Of a stretch of 37,094 nucleotides of DNA, positions 17,473-26,639 are shown one piece after another (within the stretch, counting starts at the first letter, position 1; the number at the start of each line of letters is the position of its first letter). Position numbers and translations under genes: made by a program. Below the pieces are notes generated by a model. It was not told the origin of the DNA. It saw nothing but the letters and a program-made list of their open reading frames with translations, and made no database searches. The DNA comes from an uncultured Methylococcaceae bacterium. GTDB taxonomy: Bacteria; Pseudomonadota; Gammaproteobacteria; Methylococcales; Methylomonadaceae. The DNA lies in NCBI GenBank assembly GCA_913056195.1, contig CAJXMF010000030.1:1-37094 (forward strand), written 5' to 3'.

Positions 17473-17516
17473 TTTAGCCCTATCTACAGCGATAATCCTA
17501 ATCTGGATATTGCATC

Positions 17517-18269
17517 TTAACGCTCGCCTTTGATTTCGCAGTCATCCAATTCAGGTATCGGCTCTTCATCGACGGCCATACCCGCTGCATTCAAAGTCGC
17601 CCGCATACGCTCCAACTGTTTATCCATGATGTGAATATGATCGAGCATATGATTGATGGCATGCGCAACCGGGTCTGGCATATCGGTGGTTGCACCATAG
17701 GCATCAAAACCCATTTTTCGGGCGATTTTCTTTCGCCTGTCTTTCACTTCTTTGGAATCTATCAAATGTGCGGGAATACCCACGACCGTAGCCCCGGCCG
17801 GCACCGGTTTAACCACGACCGAGTTTGACCCAACCCTGGCCCCTTCGCCGACGTCTATCGGACCTAAAACCTTGGCACCTGCGCCCACCACAACACCGTC
17901 TTTCAAGGTTGGATGCCGCTTGCCCTTGTTCCAACTGGTGCCGCCTAAAGTGACGCCATGATACAAGGTACAGTCATCACCAATGACGGCTGTTTCGCCA
18001 ATCACGACCCCCATGCCATGATCGATAAAAAAACGCCGCCCAATAGTCGCGCCGGGATGAATTTCAATCCCGGTCAACCAACGCCCGATATGCGAACTGA
18101 AACGTGCCAGCCAACGAAACCCCATCCGCCATAATTGATGACTCAGACGATGAATCAACAAGGCATGAAAGCCTGGATAAGCCGTAACCACTTCAAACAC
18201 ACTCTGAGCGGCAGGATCACGCTCAAACACGCACTGAATATCTTCTTTTATCCCCTCAAACACATTCAT
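17517..18269 (-). CDS. cysE: Serine O-acetyltransferase
   Basis: Makes O-acetylserine from serine and acetyl-CoA, the committed step of cysteine synthesis. Its 250 aa have a helical N-terminal part and a left-handed beta-helix of hexapeptide repeats (about 68-170). Catalytic D83-H84 ([11 protein letters not shown]) and H104 ([10 protein letters not shown]) are present, as is KGKRHPTL. The N-terminus is shorter than E. coli CysE, resembling the EpsC/NifP type. It overlaps the trmJ stop by an ATGA, and the iscR operon follows downstream. A cysE next to iscR-iscS puts cysteine supply beside the cysteine-consuming desulfurase. Confidence 0.95.
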   Translation of the reverse strand: MNVFEGIKEDIQCVFERDPAAQSVFEVVTAYPGFHALLIHRLSHQLWRMGFRWLARFSSHIGRWLTGIEIHPGATIGRRFFIDHGMGVVIGETAVIGDDCTLYHGVTLGGTSWNKGKRHPTLKDGVVVGAGAKVLGPIDVGEGARVGSNSVVVKPVPAGATVVGIPAHLIDSKEVKDRRKKIARKMGFDAYGATTDMPDPVAHAINHMLDHIHIMDKQLERMRATLNAAGMAVDEEPIPELDDCEIKGER

Positions 18270-18991
18270 TTCCCATTGTGATGCTGTGAAAACCGCAGAA
18301 TACCCCGCAAAATATCAACTTCTTTCACATCCAGTTCAACCCGGTTATAAATCCGCCGCAGTCTACGCATAATCGACCGTGATTTATCTTGATGCAAAAA
18401 ACCAATATCATCTAAAGCCTGCTCTAAATGCTGATAAAAGCCCTCCATTTGCGCCGCAGTCGCCAACCGCTCGCGTTCGCTTTTTTCCTGTTTCCTGTAT
18501 TGCCCGCTCGCCATAAACAACTCATAGCTCACAACCTGAACCGCCGCCGCCAGATTCAGCGAGCTAAATTCAGGATTACACGGAATACGTAACAAAAATT
18601 GACAGGCATCGAGCTCCTCATTCTTCAAGCCTGAATGCTCACGACCAAAAAGCAAACCAATTTTAGTGTCCTGATAGTCGGGACTGATAAATTTGTCGGC
18701 GCACTCGCGCGCATTTAATTCCGGCCACTGAATGGTACGATCCCGGGCACTGGCACCCACAATAAACTGACAATCGGCTACCGCTTCGGACAAAGAATCA
18801 CAAATTTTTGCATCGCTCAACACATCGCTGGCACCTGCCGCCCGGGATGTTGCATCGGCATGCGGGAATACTTTAGGCCGCACCAGACGCAAATCCGACA
18901 AGCCCATATTTTTCATCGCACGCGCCGCTGCGCCGATATTTCCCGGATGCGATGTTTCGACCAAAATGATGCTGAAATTTTCTAACACCAT
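18266..18991 (-). CDS. trmJ: tRNA (cytidine/uridine-32-2'-O-)-methyltransferase TrmJ
   Basis: SPOUT-class methyltransferase that uses SAM to 2'-O-methylate position 32 of tRNAs. The ATG at 18991, preceded by GTGGGA, gives 241 aa. A GTG 9 bases upstream is open but lacks a ribosome site. Motifs: [19 protein letters not shown] with the catalytic-type Asn/Arg, [15 protein letters not shown], and the SAM knot [19 protein letters not shown]. The E. coli arrangement suhB/trmJ-iscR is conserved, with cysE inserted after trmJ. Confidence 0.95.
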   Translation of the reverse strand: MVLENFSIILVETSHPGNIGAAARAMKNMGLSDLRLVRPKVFPHADATSRAAGASDVLSDAKICDSLSEAVADCQFIVGASARDRTIQWPELNARECADKFISPDYQDTKIGLLFGREHSGLKNEELDACQFLLRIPCNPEFSSLNLAAAVQVVSYELFMASGQYRKQEKSERERLATAAQMEGFYQHLEQALDDIGFLHQDKSRSIMRRLRRIYNRVELDVKEVDILRGILRFSQHHNGK

Positions 18992-19021
18992 GTATCCCAC
19001 TGCTTAAAAAGGCTTTATTTT

Positions 19022-19036
19022 AACAAATGATTTGTT
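19022..19036. promoter_or_regulatory. Palindrome between trmJ and suhB
   Basis: AACAAAT-G-ATTTGTT is a perfect 7+1+7 palindrome in the 82-base divergent region. It could be an operator; no regulator is assigned. Confidence 0.35.
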
Positions 19037-19073
19037 ATTCTATTGGGTTTATTTCTCTGCTTGAAGAACCAAC

Positions 19074-19868
19074 ATGCATCCAATGTTAAACATTGCTGTT
19101 CGCGCAGCAAGAAATGCCGGCGATATTATTCAACGCGCTACCGATAATATCGGACAATTACATATTAACCGTAAAAGTCAGTACGATTTTGTATCCGAAA
19201 TTGACCTCAAGGCCGAACAGGAAATCATCAACACCATTCACCAGGCCTATCCTGATCATGCCTTCCTGGCTGAAGAAAGCGGTGAACACCAGGGCAATGA
19301 TTATGTCTGGGTGATTGACCCTTTAGATGGCACCACAAATTTTTTACACGGTTTTCCACAATATGCGGTATCCATTGCCTTGAAAGTCAAAGGAAAACTC
19401 GAAATCGGCGTCATTTACGACCCCACACGGAATGACTTGTACACCGCAGAACGCGGTGGCGGCGCCATGTTGAACAACCGTCGTATTCGCGTCTCCAAGC
19501 AAACAAAACTGGATAGCGCATTGCTCGGCACCGGCTTCCCATTCAAATCCGATGAATATCTCGACGCCTACCTGGCCTTGTTTAAACCCCTATGCATCGC
19601 CACCTCTGGCATCCGCCGTGCCGGTGCCGCCGCATTGGACCTGGCCTATGTCGCCTGCGGCCGCCTGGATGGTTTCTGGGAAATCGGCTTGAAAGAATGG
19701 GATATGGCAGCAGGCATTCTACTGATCCAGGAAGCCGGCGGTGTCGTGACCGACTTATCGTTCAACGACAACTATCTTAAAAGCGGCAATGTCCTGACCG
19801 GCAACCCGAAAATGCATCAGTTGATGTACAAAACGATCGAAGCCCATATAGATGACAGGCTTAAATAA
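19074..19868 (+). CDS. suhB: Inositol-1-monophosphatase family protein SuhB
   Basis: Mg2+-dependent phosphatase fold. In E. coli SuhB also joins the Nus antitermination complex on rRNA operons. The 264 aa carry the metal site E67-E68 (FLAEESG) and the signature DPLDGTTNF (82-90). The second signature, WDMAAGILLIQEAGG, is in the C-terminal half. GAAGAA lies eight bases before the ATG. It is divergent from trmJ as in E. coli. Residues for the NusA/NusG contact cannot be judged by eye. Confidence 0.95.
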   Translation: MHPMLNIAVRAARNAGDIIQRATDNIGQLHINRKSQYDFVSEIDLKAEQEIINTIHQAYPDHAFLAEESGEHQGNDYVWVIDPLDGTTNFLHGFPQYAVSIALKVKGKLEIGVIYDPTRNDLYTAERGGGAMLNNRRIRVSKQTKLDSALLGTGFPFKSDEYLDAYLALFKPLCIATSGIRRAGAAALDLAYVACGRLDGFWEIGLKEWDMAAGILLIQEAGGVVTDLSFNDNYLKSGNVLTGNPKMHQLMYKTIEAHIDDRLK

Positions 19869-19947
19869 ATTGAGGGACTTCTACCAAAAGTATAAAAAAT
19901 AATTTTAGACACGCCTCTCATTTTTAACCATTAAAACTGAAGTCCAA

Positions 19948-19976
19948 TTGAATTTTAGTGTTATGCCTACCATACT
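19948..19976 (+). promoter_or_regulatory. Candidate promoter of the cellulose/adhesin block
   Basis: TTGAAT (19948-19953) and CATACT (19971-19976) are separated by 17 bases and lie 54 bases before the first gene of the AT-rich block. The -10 is a 4/6 match. Confidence 0.4.
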
Positions 19977-20029
19977 GGAAATAAGCTTTTGAGCGACCCA
20001 TTAAATTTTTCCCAATGATGGAGGCAGCG

Positions 20030-21034
20030 ATGCCAAATAAACAATTATTGTTGCTGTATTGTTTATGCTTGTATTCTTCTATTACACAAGTACAGGCGGC
20101 AACTTACCCACTTAATCTTGGCATAGCAGGACAATTTAACGGTTTTGTCTTGGGGAATATGAATGCCAATAACTCGGATGTGGAAGGACGATTAGCCGTT
20201 GGCGGTGATTTAACGTTAAATCATTACAGTGTAGGAATGCAGCTAAATGATTCCTGGAATTACAGGGATACCCTGGTTGCAGGAGGAAGTATAAATTATA
20301 GCAATGGCCGTATTTATCATGGTAATGCGCGTAGTGGTGGCACTGCTAACATAGATCAGTCTGTCGGCTTCTATAATACTGATCCGAACAACGCTAATGG
20401 CCATTATATTCCTAGCAATGTTCTGGATTTTAATACAATTGCCAATAGACTGAAGGCAAAATCAAATTTTTGGGGGAATTTGACAGCAACGGGGAACACG
20501 ACTATAGATACCTATGGTGCGCTGAAATTGCATGGCACACATGCGGGCCTGAACATTTTCACGATTACCGCTGAATATTTAAAAAATACCACATCGTTCT
20601 GGCTGGATGTCCCCCAAAAAGCTTGGGCCTTGATTAATGTTAGAGACAACAATGTTGATTTAAGCAATTTTGCTTTTTACCGAACAGTTAATGGTGAAAA
20701 ACAACAAGTACGTGATAATCAGCCCGGTGTTTTTCGCTCTGATGGTAATTTAAGCCAAAGGGTGCTACTGAATTTAGTAGACGCCACACAACTGAAAATA
20801 CACGGAATTGGCGTTAAGGCAAGTATTCTAGCACCTTGGGCGAACACAACATTTTATAATGGACATATCAATGGCAATCTGATTGTAGCTTCATTGCAAG
20901 GTAAAAATGGACAAAACAGCGGTCAAATTAATAACTATCCGTTTATTTCCATAGCAGAGCCGCCTATTGTTCTATTATTTCTGAGTATATTGCCATTTTT
21001 GCTCTATTTTCAGAGAAAGAGTGAGGTAGGGTAG
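20030..21034 (+). CDS. Choice-of-anchor A family surface protein with PEP-CTERM-like tail
   Basis: Secreted protein of 334 aa from the ATG at 20030, which has GGAGG six bases upstream; an ATG 15 bases earlier is less well placed. A Sec signal peptide (about 1-24, ending QVQA) is followed by a choice-of-anchor A domain: the N-terminal FNGFVLGNMNANNSDVEGRLAVGGDL block and the C-terminal ILAPWANTTFYNGHINGNLIV block. The last 26 residues are an AEPP motif, a hydrophobic helix (about 312-327) and a basic QRK end. This is the layout of a PEP-CTERM exosortase sorting signal with Ala in place of the first Pro. It directly precedes bcsA. The function is unknown; a cellulose- or matrix-associated adhesin is inferred from context. 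Confidence 0.85.
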   Translation: MPNKQLLLLYCLCLYSSITQVQAATYPLNLGIAGQFNGFVLGNMNANNSDVEGRLAVGGDLTLNHYSVGMQLNDSWNYRDTLVAGGSINYSNGRIYHGNARSGGTANIDQSVGFYNTDPNNANGHYIPSNVLDFNTIANRLKAKSNFWGNLTATGNTTIDTYGALKLHGTHAGLNIFTITAEYLKNTTSFWLDVPQKAWALINVRDNNVDLSNFAFYRTVNGEKQQVRDNQPGVFRSDGNLSQRVLLNLVDATQLKIHGIGVKASILAPWANTTFYNGHINGNLIVASLQGKNGQNSGQINNYPFISIAEPPIVLLFLSILPFLLYFQRKSEVG

Positions 21035-21111
21035 GAACATAAAAATATTTCGTCAGCCTGCCTTTTAAGTCACTCTATTTGTGTGAATCCATTAGATAAC
21101 AAGGAATTCAG

Positions 21112-21144
21112 GTGTTTCTAAATTATATTTGTTTTCTTTTATGA
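21112..21144 (+). CDS. Putative 10-codon leader peptide overlapping bcsA start
   Basis: A GTG with AAGGA at 21101-21105, about six bases upstream, opens a frame reading MFLNYICFLL that stops at TGA 21142-21144. This overlaps the bcsA ATG (21141) in an ATGA. bcsA itself has no ribosome site in the T-rich stretch before it, so coupling through this leader would explain its translation. Such a short frame can arise by chance. Confidence 0.35.
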   Translation: MFLNYICFLL

Positions 21145-23336
21145 ATTTTATTGTACATCAAGGATCGCAAGCAATTAATTCTATTCTCCTACCATTATTT
21201 TTTATTCTTAGCGGAAGTTTACTTTATCTCGTTAATTTACGGATAGATGTTTATGGACAGGCTTTTGTAACGCTTGCTTTACTAGTCTCGCTACAGTTGC
21301 TTAGAAATTTCAAGTATCACGCATTTGTCCGGGTTCTCTTTATCGCTATAAGCAGCTTTTTGGTGTTACGTTATTTTTTCTGGAGAATTAATTACACCCT
21401 GTCTTATCATGATTTCTGGAGCTTTATTGGTACGATTGTTTTATTTCTGGCTGAGCTATATGGGGTGTTAATGTTTTTTTTCAGCGCCTTTGTCAATATC
21501 CGGCCGTTGCGGCGAAAATCAATACCTCTGCCTGCTGACAAATCGTTATGGCCTACAATAGATATTATCATTCCCAGTTATGATGAACCTGTAGAACTGG
21601 TCAAAATAACTTTGGCTGCGGCGACCAATATTGATTATCCGACTGATAAATTAAAAATATATTTGCTTGATGATGGAGGGACAACACAGAAGCTGACTAC
21701 AAATAATGAAGAAATCAGACAAGCGGCTCATCGTCGGGTCAATGAATTTAAACAGTTGTGCGCTGCACTGAATGTTGGGTATTTAAGCAGAGAGCGAAAT
21801 ATTAATGCCAAGGCTGGCAACATGAATGCAGCATTAAAACATATTCACGGGCAATTGATTTTAGTGCTGGATGCCGATCATGCCCCGGCAGCTGATATAT
21901 TGACCAAAACGGTGGGGTCTTTTGTACAGGATGACAAAGTCTTTCTGGTGCAAACTCCACATTTTTTTCTGAATCCCGACCCGATTGAAAAAAACCTAGG
22001 ACTGTTTCACAGAATGCCGTCTGAAAATTTAATGTTTTACCGAAGCATACAGCGTGGACTGGATTTTTGGCAGTCCTCTTTTTTTTGTGGCTCTGCTGCG
22101 GTACTTCGACGTAAAGCAATTGATGAGGTAGGCGGTTTTAGTGGAGTTACTATCACTGAAGATTCGGAAACCGCACTAAAACTTCATAGTCTGGGCTGGA
22201 AATCCCACTATATTTTTTATCCATTAATTGCCGGATTGCAGCCGGAAACCTTTAACAGCTTTATGATCCAAAGAATGCGCTGGGCGCAGGGCATGGTGCA
22301 GAATTTTATTTTGAATAATCCACTAAGGATGCCGGGTCTTCGAATGGAACAAAGACTGAGTTATCTATCCAATATGATTTTCTGGTTTTTCCCTTTTGCG
22401 CGCCTGGTTTTTTTAACGGCTCCAGGACTATACCTGTGTTTTAATCTGAAAATTTATAATGCCAATATGGAAGAATTTATCAGTTATACCGTTCCATATC
22501 TGTTGGCCCTAATGTTAATCTCACATTTTTTATTTGGTAAGGATCGCTGGGTTTTTGTCTCCGAAATTTATGAAACCATGCAATCCTTATTTTCTGTCAG
22601 GGCTGTGTGGGCTGTATTGAAAAACCCCCATCAACCGCAATTTGCGGTGACACCTAAAATGGAAACATTGGAAAAGGACTTTATCTCACCATTATCCCGG
22701 CCATTTTATGGGCTTATTGTTTTTACAGTGGTGACGGTTGCCATAGGGATATGGCGATTCTGGATTGACCCTGATCATCGGTCGTTAACCGGGATCACCT
22801 TATTTTGGGCTATATTCAATTTATTAGTCCTTTTAGCGGCATTAGGTGCGTTGTACGAACACAGACAGCGAAGAGTGAGTCCGCGGATTCCTGTTAATAT
22901 TCATGCCTTTTGGGTCATCAAATCCTGTAACAAGATAATACAAAGATGGCCTGTTACAATTAAGGATTTATCAATGGGTGGCATGAGCTTGATTTCACAG
23001 CGTGAATTGCCGGAAGCGAATCAGGGGCAGTGTTCTTTTATTGAGGTAGTGGATACCCGTTCGCAAAAAAAAGAATATTATCCCGTTTCAAGGGTGACTC
23101 ATTTTAGACAGGGAGAACACCTGATTCATGGCCTGAAATTCAATTGTTCCGGTTTGAATGAATTTGTCAAAATTGTCCGCTTCGTACATGGTGACAGTTC
23201 CCGGTGGATATTGATTCAAGAGAGCGAAAGCAACAACCCCGGATTGCTAAAAACAATGATTATCATGATACGAACTGGTTTTTATTATGGATTAAGTCAT
23301 ATTAAATATATAGTAAATTCTTACTTTTTAAGATAA
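21141..23336 (+). CDS. bcsA: Cellulose synthase catalytic subunit BcsA (UDP-forming) with PilZ domain
   Basis: Inner-membrane GT2 enzyme that polymerises UDP-glucose into beta-1,4-glucan and extrudes it. Counting from the ATG at 21141 (731 aa): N-terminal membrane helices; a glycosyltransferase domain with DDGG (177-180), DAD (244-246), FFCGS (314-318), TED (339-341) and QRMRW (377-381); further membrane helices; then a PilZ domain with RVSPR (578-582) and DLSMGG (609-614). These RxxxR and DxSxxG motifs bind c-di-GMP, so allosteric activation is expected. The ATG lacks a ribosome site; a TTG 12 bases upstream is in frame but no better supported. bcsB follows after 5 bases. Confidence 0.97.
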   Translation: MNFIVHQGSQAINSILLPLFFILSGSLLYLVNLRIDVYGQAFVTLALLVSLQLLRNFKYHAFVRVLFIAISSFLVLRYFFWRINYTLSYHDFWSFIGTIVLFLAELYGVLMFFFSAFVNIRPLRRKSIPLPADKSLWPTIDIIIPSYDEPVELVKITLAAATNIDYPTDKLKIYLLDDGGTTQKLTTNNEEIRQAAHRRVNEFKQLCAALNVGYLSRERNINAKAGNMNAALKHIHGQLILVLDADHAPAADILTKTVGSFVQDDKVFLVQTPHFFLNPDPIEKNLGLFHRMPSENLMFYRSIQRGLDFWQSSFFCGSAAVLRRKAIDEVGGFSGVTITEDSETALKLHSLGWKSHYIFYPLIAGLQPETFNSFMIQRMRWAQGMVQNFILNNPLRMPGLRMEQRLSYLSNMIFWFFPFARLVFLTAPGLYLCFNLKIYNANMEEFISYTVPYLLALMLISHFLFGKDRWVFVSEIYETMQSLFSVRAVWAVLKNPHQPQFAVTPKMETLEKDFISPLSRPFYGLIVFTVVTVAIGIWRFWIDPDHRSLTGITLFWAIFNLLVLLAALGALYEHRQRRVSPRIPVNIHAFWVIKSCNKIIQRWPVTIKDLSMGGMSLISQRELPEANQGQCSFIEVVDTRSQKKEYYPVSRVTHFRQGEHLIHGLKFNCSGLNEFVKIVRFVHGDSSRWILIQESESNNPGLLKTMIIMIRTGFYYGLSHIKYIVNSYFLR

Positions 23337-23341
23337 AAATT

Positions 23342-25627
23342 ATGCAAATTTTGTTTAGAAACGGATTATCCTTGTTAGTTATTCTTATTGGCTATTCATT
23401 TCCGGCAGCCTCGAAAACCATTCACCAAAGTACCCTTTTAAGCCAAAGCTGGCCGATTAATCATTTTATGACCAGTAATGAGCCGGTTCTATTGAATAAC
23501 GCCAGTAATACCTACAGTCTCAGTTTCCCTGTTTCGGACAGAGTGATGCCGGTTTCGCTTCATTTGAATTTGCACCTATACAATTCCAATAAATTAAAAG
23601 CGACGCGATCGCAGCTCGTCATATATATAAACGATTTTTATGTCAAACAGTTTACTCTTGACCCTATCAATTCCACACAAAAGGTAAAATTCGCGATAGC
23701 CCCTGAATATCTTGTGAATGGTTATAATCGTCTGACTTTTAAAGTCGCCCAGCATTATACTGATGAACAATGTGAAGACTGGGCGGCTCCTGAACTATGG
23801 ACACAAATTGATTCTGTCAAAACAATTTTGACTCTGCATTACCGAACTAAAAAAGTTCAAACAAGCCTGGCTCAATTGAACACCTTACTCAATGACAGAC
23901 TGGGTGATTACAACATCAGTTTTTTAAGAGCTGGCAAGGCTATTACGAACGAATATTTATATTGGGGAGCCGTAGCGGCACAGGGGGTAAAATTAAGGTT
24001 AGGTTATGTTCCTATGCATATAGAGGAACAATGGGTTACACCCTATCAATGGCCAATTGAAACAAAGCCGGTCAATGCAAATTTTAATATTGATCCTGAA
24101 ATACTCAAACAGGATGCTATATTATTGGGCACCCGACAACAATTAAAGAATCTACTGGCACCGGAAATTCTGGCTGAAATAAAAGGGGCTTACCTGGGGT
24201 TGTTTCAGCAGGATATCAAAAAACAAAACTTTATTTTGGTGATTTCCGGTTTGAATGAGCAACAGGTATCAAAAGCGGTAAAGGCATTTTCATTAATGCG
24301 AAATCAATTTCCAGATAGTCAGCAAACCATCATAAAAGACATTAACTTTCCACCAAAAGAGGATTTAGTACCCTGGCGGACTATTGTATCGGGACAGAAT
24401 TATCTGTTTTCGCAGTTGGGTTTTATTACTCAGGTTATGAATGGCAGCCACGAGCGAGTAAAGCTGAATATAACGCTTCCAGCGGACATGTACGCTACAG
24501 AAAATGCTATGGTGACTCTGCATTTGAATCTTGCTTATGGTGCAGCAATACGCAAGGATTCAGTTATCAATGTGTTACTGAACGGAGTCTTTAATCATGC
24601 AATCAGATTAAAGGAAATTGACGGCGCACATTACGAAGACTACCAAATTCAGATTCCATTAAGGGATTTTAACCCCGGCTTAAATACTCTGACATTTGAT
24701 TCCGTTTTAACTCCATCGGAATATGGAAAATGTACATTTGTCCAGCGCAGAAATTTAAAAGTAACGTTGTATGCGGACTCAAAGATTTCATTTCCAAAGG
24801 CAGGACAAGCGGCTAGTTTGCCTGATTTGAAATTGTTAAGAACAACTGGATACCCCTTTGTTAAGAACGGTAAAGCAGATAATACCTATATTCAATTATT
24901 GAATCATTCCCCAGATACGATCCAGACAGCATGGCATTTTATTGCCCGGCTGGCAGAATTTTCACAAACACCTTTATTTGATATAGAAATAGGATTGGAC
25001 GAACAAAAAGAGAACCGCAGAAATCTTGTAATTATTGGCAATGATTTCAATCATGCCGATATGTTTACTGATGCGCCAGTATCGTTAGGGCAATGGAACC
25101 GGTTTTCTTACCAATATAAAGAAACATATCATAAACCGGAAGAATCGTGGTTCCGTTGGGTTGAAAGAGTGGTTTTCAAGGATAATATATTGCCTTTGGA
25201 AAGTATTGATAAACCCAAAAATATTGAGATAAACCAAAGTGGCGGATTAGGCAAACAGTTTCTACTCATGTCTTACCCTTCGAAAAACAAAAAGGATGGC
25301 ACGGTTTTAGCTTTATTGGCAGAAAAGGAAAATTCACTTTATTCCGGATTTACAACCCTGTTGTTTTCTGGACTATGGGATCAAATGTGGGGTGATGTTT
25401 TTATCTGGGATAGACACAAGAAATTTTATTCAACCCGGGAAGGAGATACCTTTGTCGTTGGTCATGATAATCCTAAACTAAATCTGATAATGCACTTTTC
25501 CAGACACCCTTGGCAATGGACCTTGATTATTGTGAGTTTGCTTGTTTTGGCTTCCGGAGTGATTTATAAGTTATTGGTACGATATAAGCAAAGAGTACAT
25601 CCGCACGTTGAAGAAGATGTTGAATAG
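23342..25627 (+). CDS. bcsB: Cellulose synthase periplasmic subunit BcsB
   Basis: Periplasmic partner of BcsA, required for catalysis and for guiding the glucan toward the outer membrane. Its 761 aa start with a signal peptide (about 1-25, FPAASK). Two repeated carbohydrate-binding/ferredoxin-like units follow; the FNPGLNTLTFD element (near 448) and the earlier YLVNGYNRLTFKVA element (near 120-133) are their family signatures, with IQIPLRDF just before the second. A single C-terminal membrane helix (about 723-743, WQWTLIIVSLLVLASGVIY) ends in a basic segment, as needed for the BcsA contact. bcsZ overlaps its end by 11 bases. Confidence 0.95.
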   Translation: MQILFRNGLSLLVILIGYSFPAASKTIHQSTLLSQSWPINHFMTSNEPVLLNNASNTYSLSFPVSDRVMPVSLHLNLHLYNSNKLKATRSQLVIYINDFYVKQFTLDPINSTQKVKFAIAPEYLVNGYNRLTFKVAQHYTDEQCEDWAAPELWTQIDSVKTILTLHYRTKKVQTSLAQLNTLLNDRLGDYNISFLRAGKAITNEYLYWGAVAAQGVKLRLGYVPMHIEEQWVTPYQWPIETKPVNANFNIDPEILKQDAILLGTRQQLKNLLAPEILAEIKGAYLGLFQQDIKKQNFILVISGLNEQQVSKAVKAFSLMRNQFPDSQQTIIKDINFPPKEDLVPWRTIVSGQNYLFSQLGFITQVMNGSHERVKLNITLPADMYATENAMVTLHLNLAYGAAIRKDSVINVLLNGVFNHAIRLKEIDGAHYEDYQIQIPLRDFNPGLNTLTFDSVLTPSEYGKCTFVQRRNLKVTLYADSKISFPKAGQAASLPDLKLLRTTGYPFVKNGKADNTYIQLLNHSPDTIQTAWHFIARLAEFSQTPLFDIEIGLDEQKENRRNLVIIGNDFNHADMFTDAPVSLGQWNRFSYQYKETYHKPEESWFRWVERVVFKDNILPLESIDKPKNIEINQSGGLGKQFLLMSYPSKNKKDGTVLALLAEKENSLYSGFTTLLFSGLWDQMWGDVFIWDRHKKFYSTREGDTFVVGHDNPKLNLIMHFSRHPWQWTLIIVSLLVLASGVIYKLLVRYKQRVHPHVEEDVE

Positions 25628-26639
25628 GGCCATTATCATCTGTCTGCTAGGACTGTTTTTTTTAAGCGGCTGTCAGGTGCAACAGACAATGGATCTGGAT
25701 AAAGAATGGCAGTATTACAAAGCGCGGTTTGTCATGCAGGACGGTCGCGTGGTTGACACCGGCAATAATAATATTTCACATTCCGAAGGACAAGGTTACG
25801 GATTGTTGTTAGCCGTCAGAAATAATGATCGTCACGCATTTGACAAAATATGGCACTGGAGCCGACAAAATTTACAAGTACGTAAGGATAGTCTGTTTAT
25901 ATGGCGCAGACGCCCTGGCGTTTCTTTGCATGAGGAGGATATGAACAATGCCAGTGATGGCGATATTATTATTGCCTGGGCATTGCTAGAAGCCTCAAAA
26001 AAGTGGCAAGATGAAAAATATCAACAGGAAGCTTTAAAAATATTGAGTGATATTAAACATACATTGATATTGTCCTGGAATGGCATGGAGATACTATTGC
26101 CAGGAGCAGTCGGTTTCAAACATCAGCATTCAATTGATATTAACCTTTCTTACTGGATATTCCCTGCTTTCACAATATTTGATATTTACGATAACGACCC
26201 CGTCTGGGAAAAATTACAAAACTCTGGAATCAAGCTGCTTCAACAGGCACGTTTTGGACGCTGGCAGCTACCGGCAGACTGGGTTAAATTGCAAGAAGAT
26301 AAGACAACCCGAGCGAATAAAAGTAAACATTTTGGCTACGATGCTGTCAGAATTCCGCTTTATTTGATTTGGGGAGGGAATACCGATAGAGCGGTCCTTA
26401 CCCCATTTTCTGAATATTGGTTATTTTATGGCAGTTATACGCCAGCCTGGATTGCATTAAATGAACAGATTATGGATGCTTATGGAGCCGGTATTGGAAT
26501 CAGAGCGATAAAGCATCTGACACTGTTAATACAAGGACAGCAAACAATAGTTGATTTTGAGAAGCTTTCAAAACAGGACTATTACCAGTCAACCCTCTTG
26601 TTATTAAGCAAATTATGCTATCGGCAATTGACAAACTGA
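25617..26639 (+). CDS. bcsZ: Periplasmic GH8 endoglucanase BcsZ, predicted lipoprotein
   Basis: Endo-beta-1,4-glucanase of glycoside hydrolase family 8 that trims or untangles nascent cellulose. From the ATG at 25617 (340 aa; a TTG at 25608 is also possible) a short hydrophobic signal ends in the lipobox LSGC with C19. SHSEGQGYG places the catalytic acid at E57. NASDGD (111-116) and FGYDAVRIP supply the conserved acidic residues, the latter the likely base region. The start overlaps bcsB and the end overlaps bcsC by 25 bases. The lipoprotein signal differs from the soluble periplasmic BcsZ of enterics. Confidence 0.93.
   Translation: MLNRAIIICLLGLFFLSGCQVQQTMDLDKEWQYYKARFVMQDGRVVDTGNNNISHSEGQGYGLLLAVRNNDRHAFDKIWHWSRQNLQVRKDSLFIWRRRPGVSLHEEDMNNASDGDIIIAWALLEASKKWQDEKYQQEALKILSDIKHTLILSWNGMEILLPGAVGFKHQHSIDINLSYWIFPAFTIFDIYDNDPVWEKLQNSGIKLLQQARFGRWQLPADWVKLQEDKTTRANKSKHFGYDAVRIPLYLIWGGNTDRAVLTPFSEYWLFYGSYTPAWIALNEQIMDAYGAGIGIRAIKHLTLLIQGQQTIVDFEKLSKQDYYQSTLLLLSKLCYRQLTN

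Noticed and set aside
21802..22119. Minus-strand frame opposite bcsA
   Set aside because: Antisense to the glycosyltransferase core with conserved catalytic motifs; no start or promoter support.
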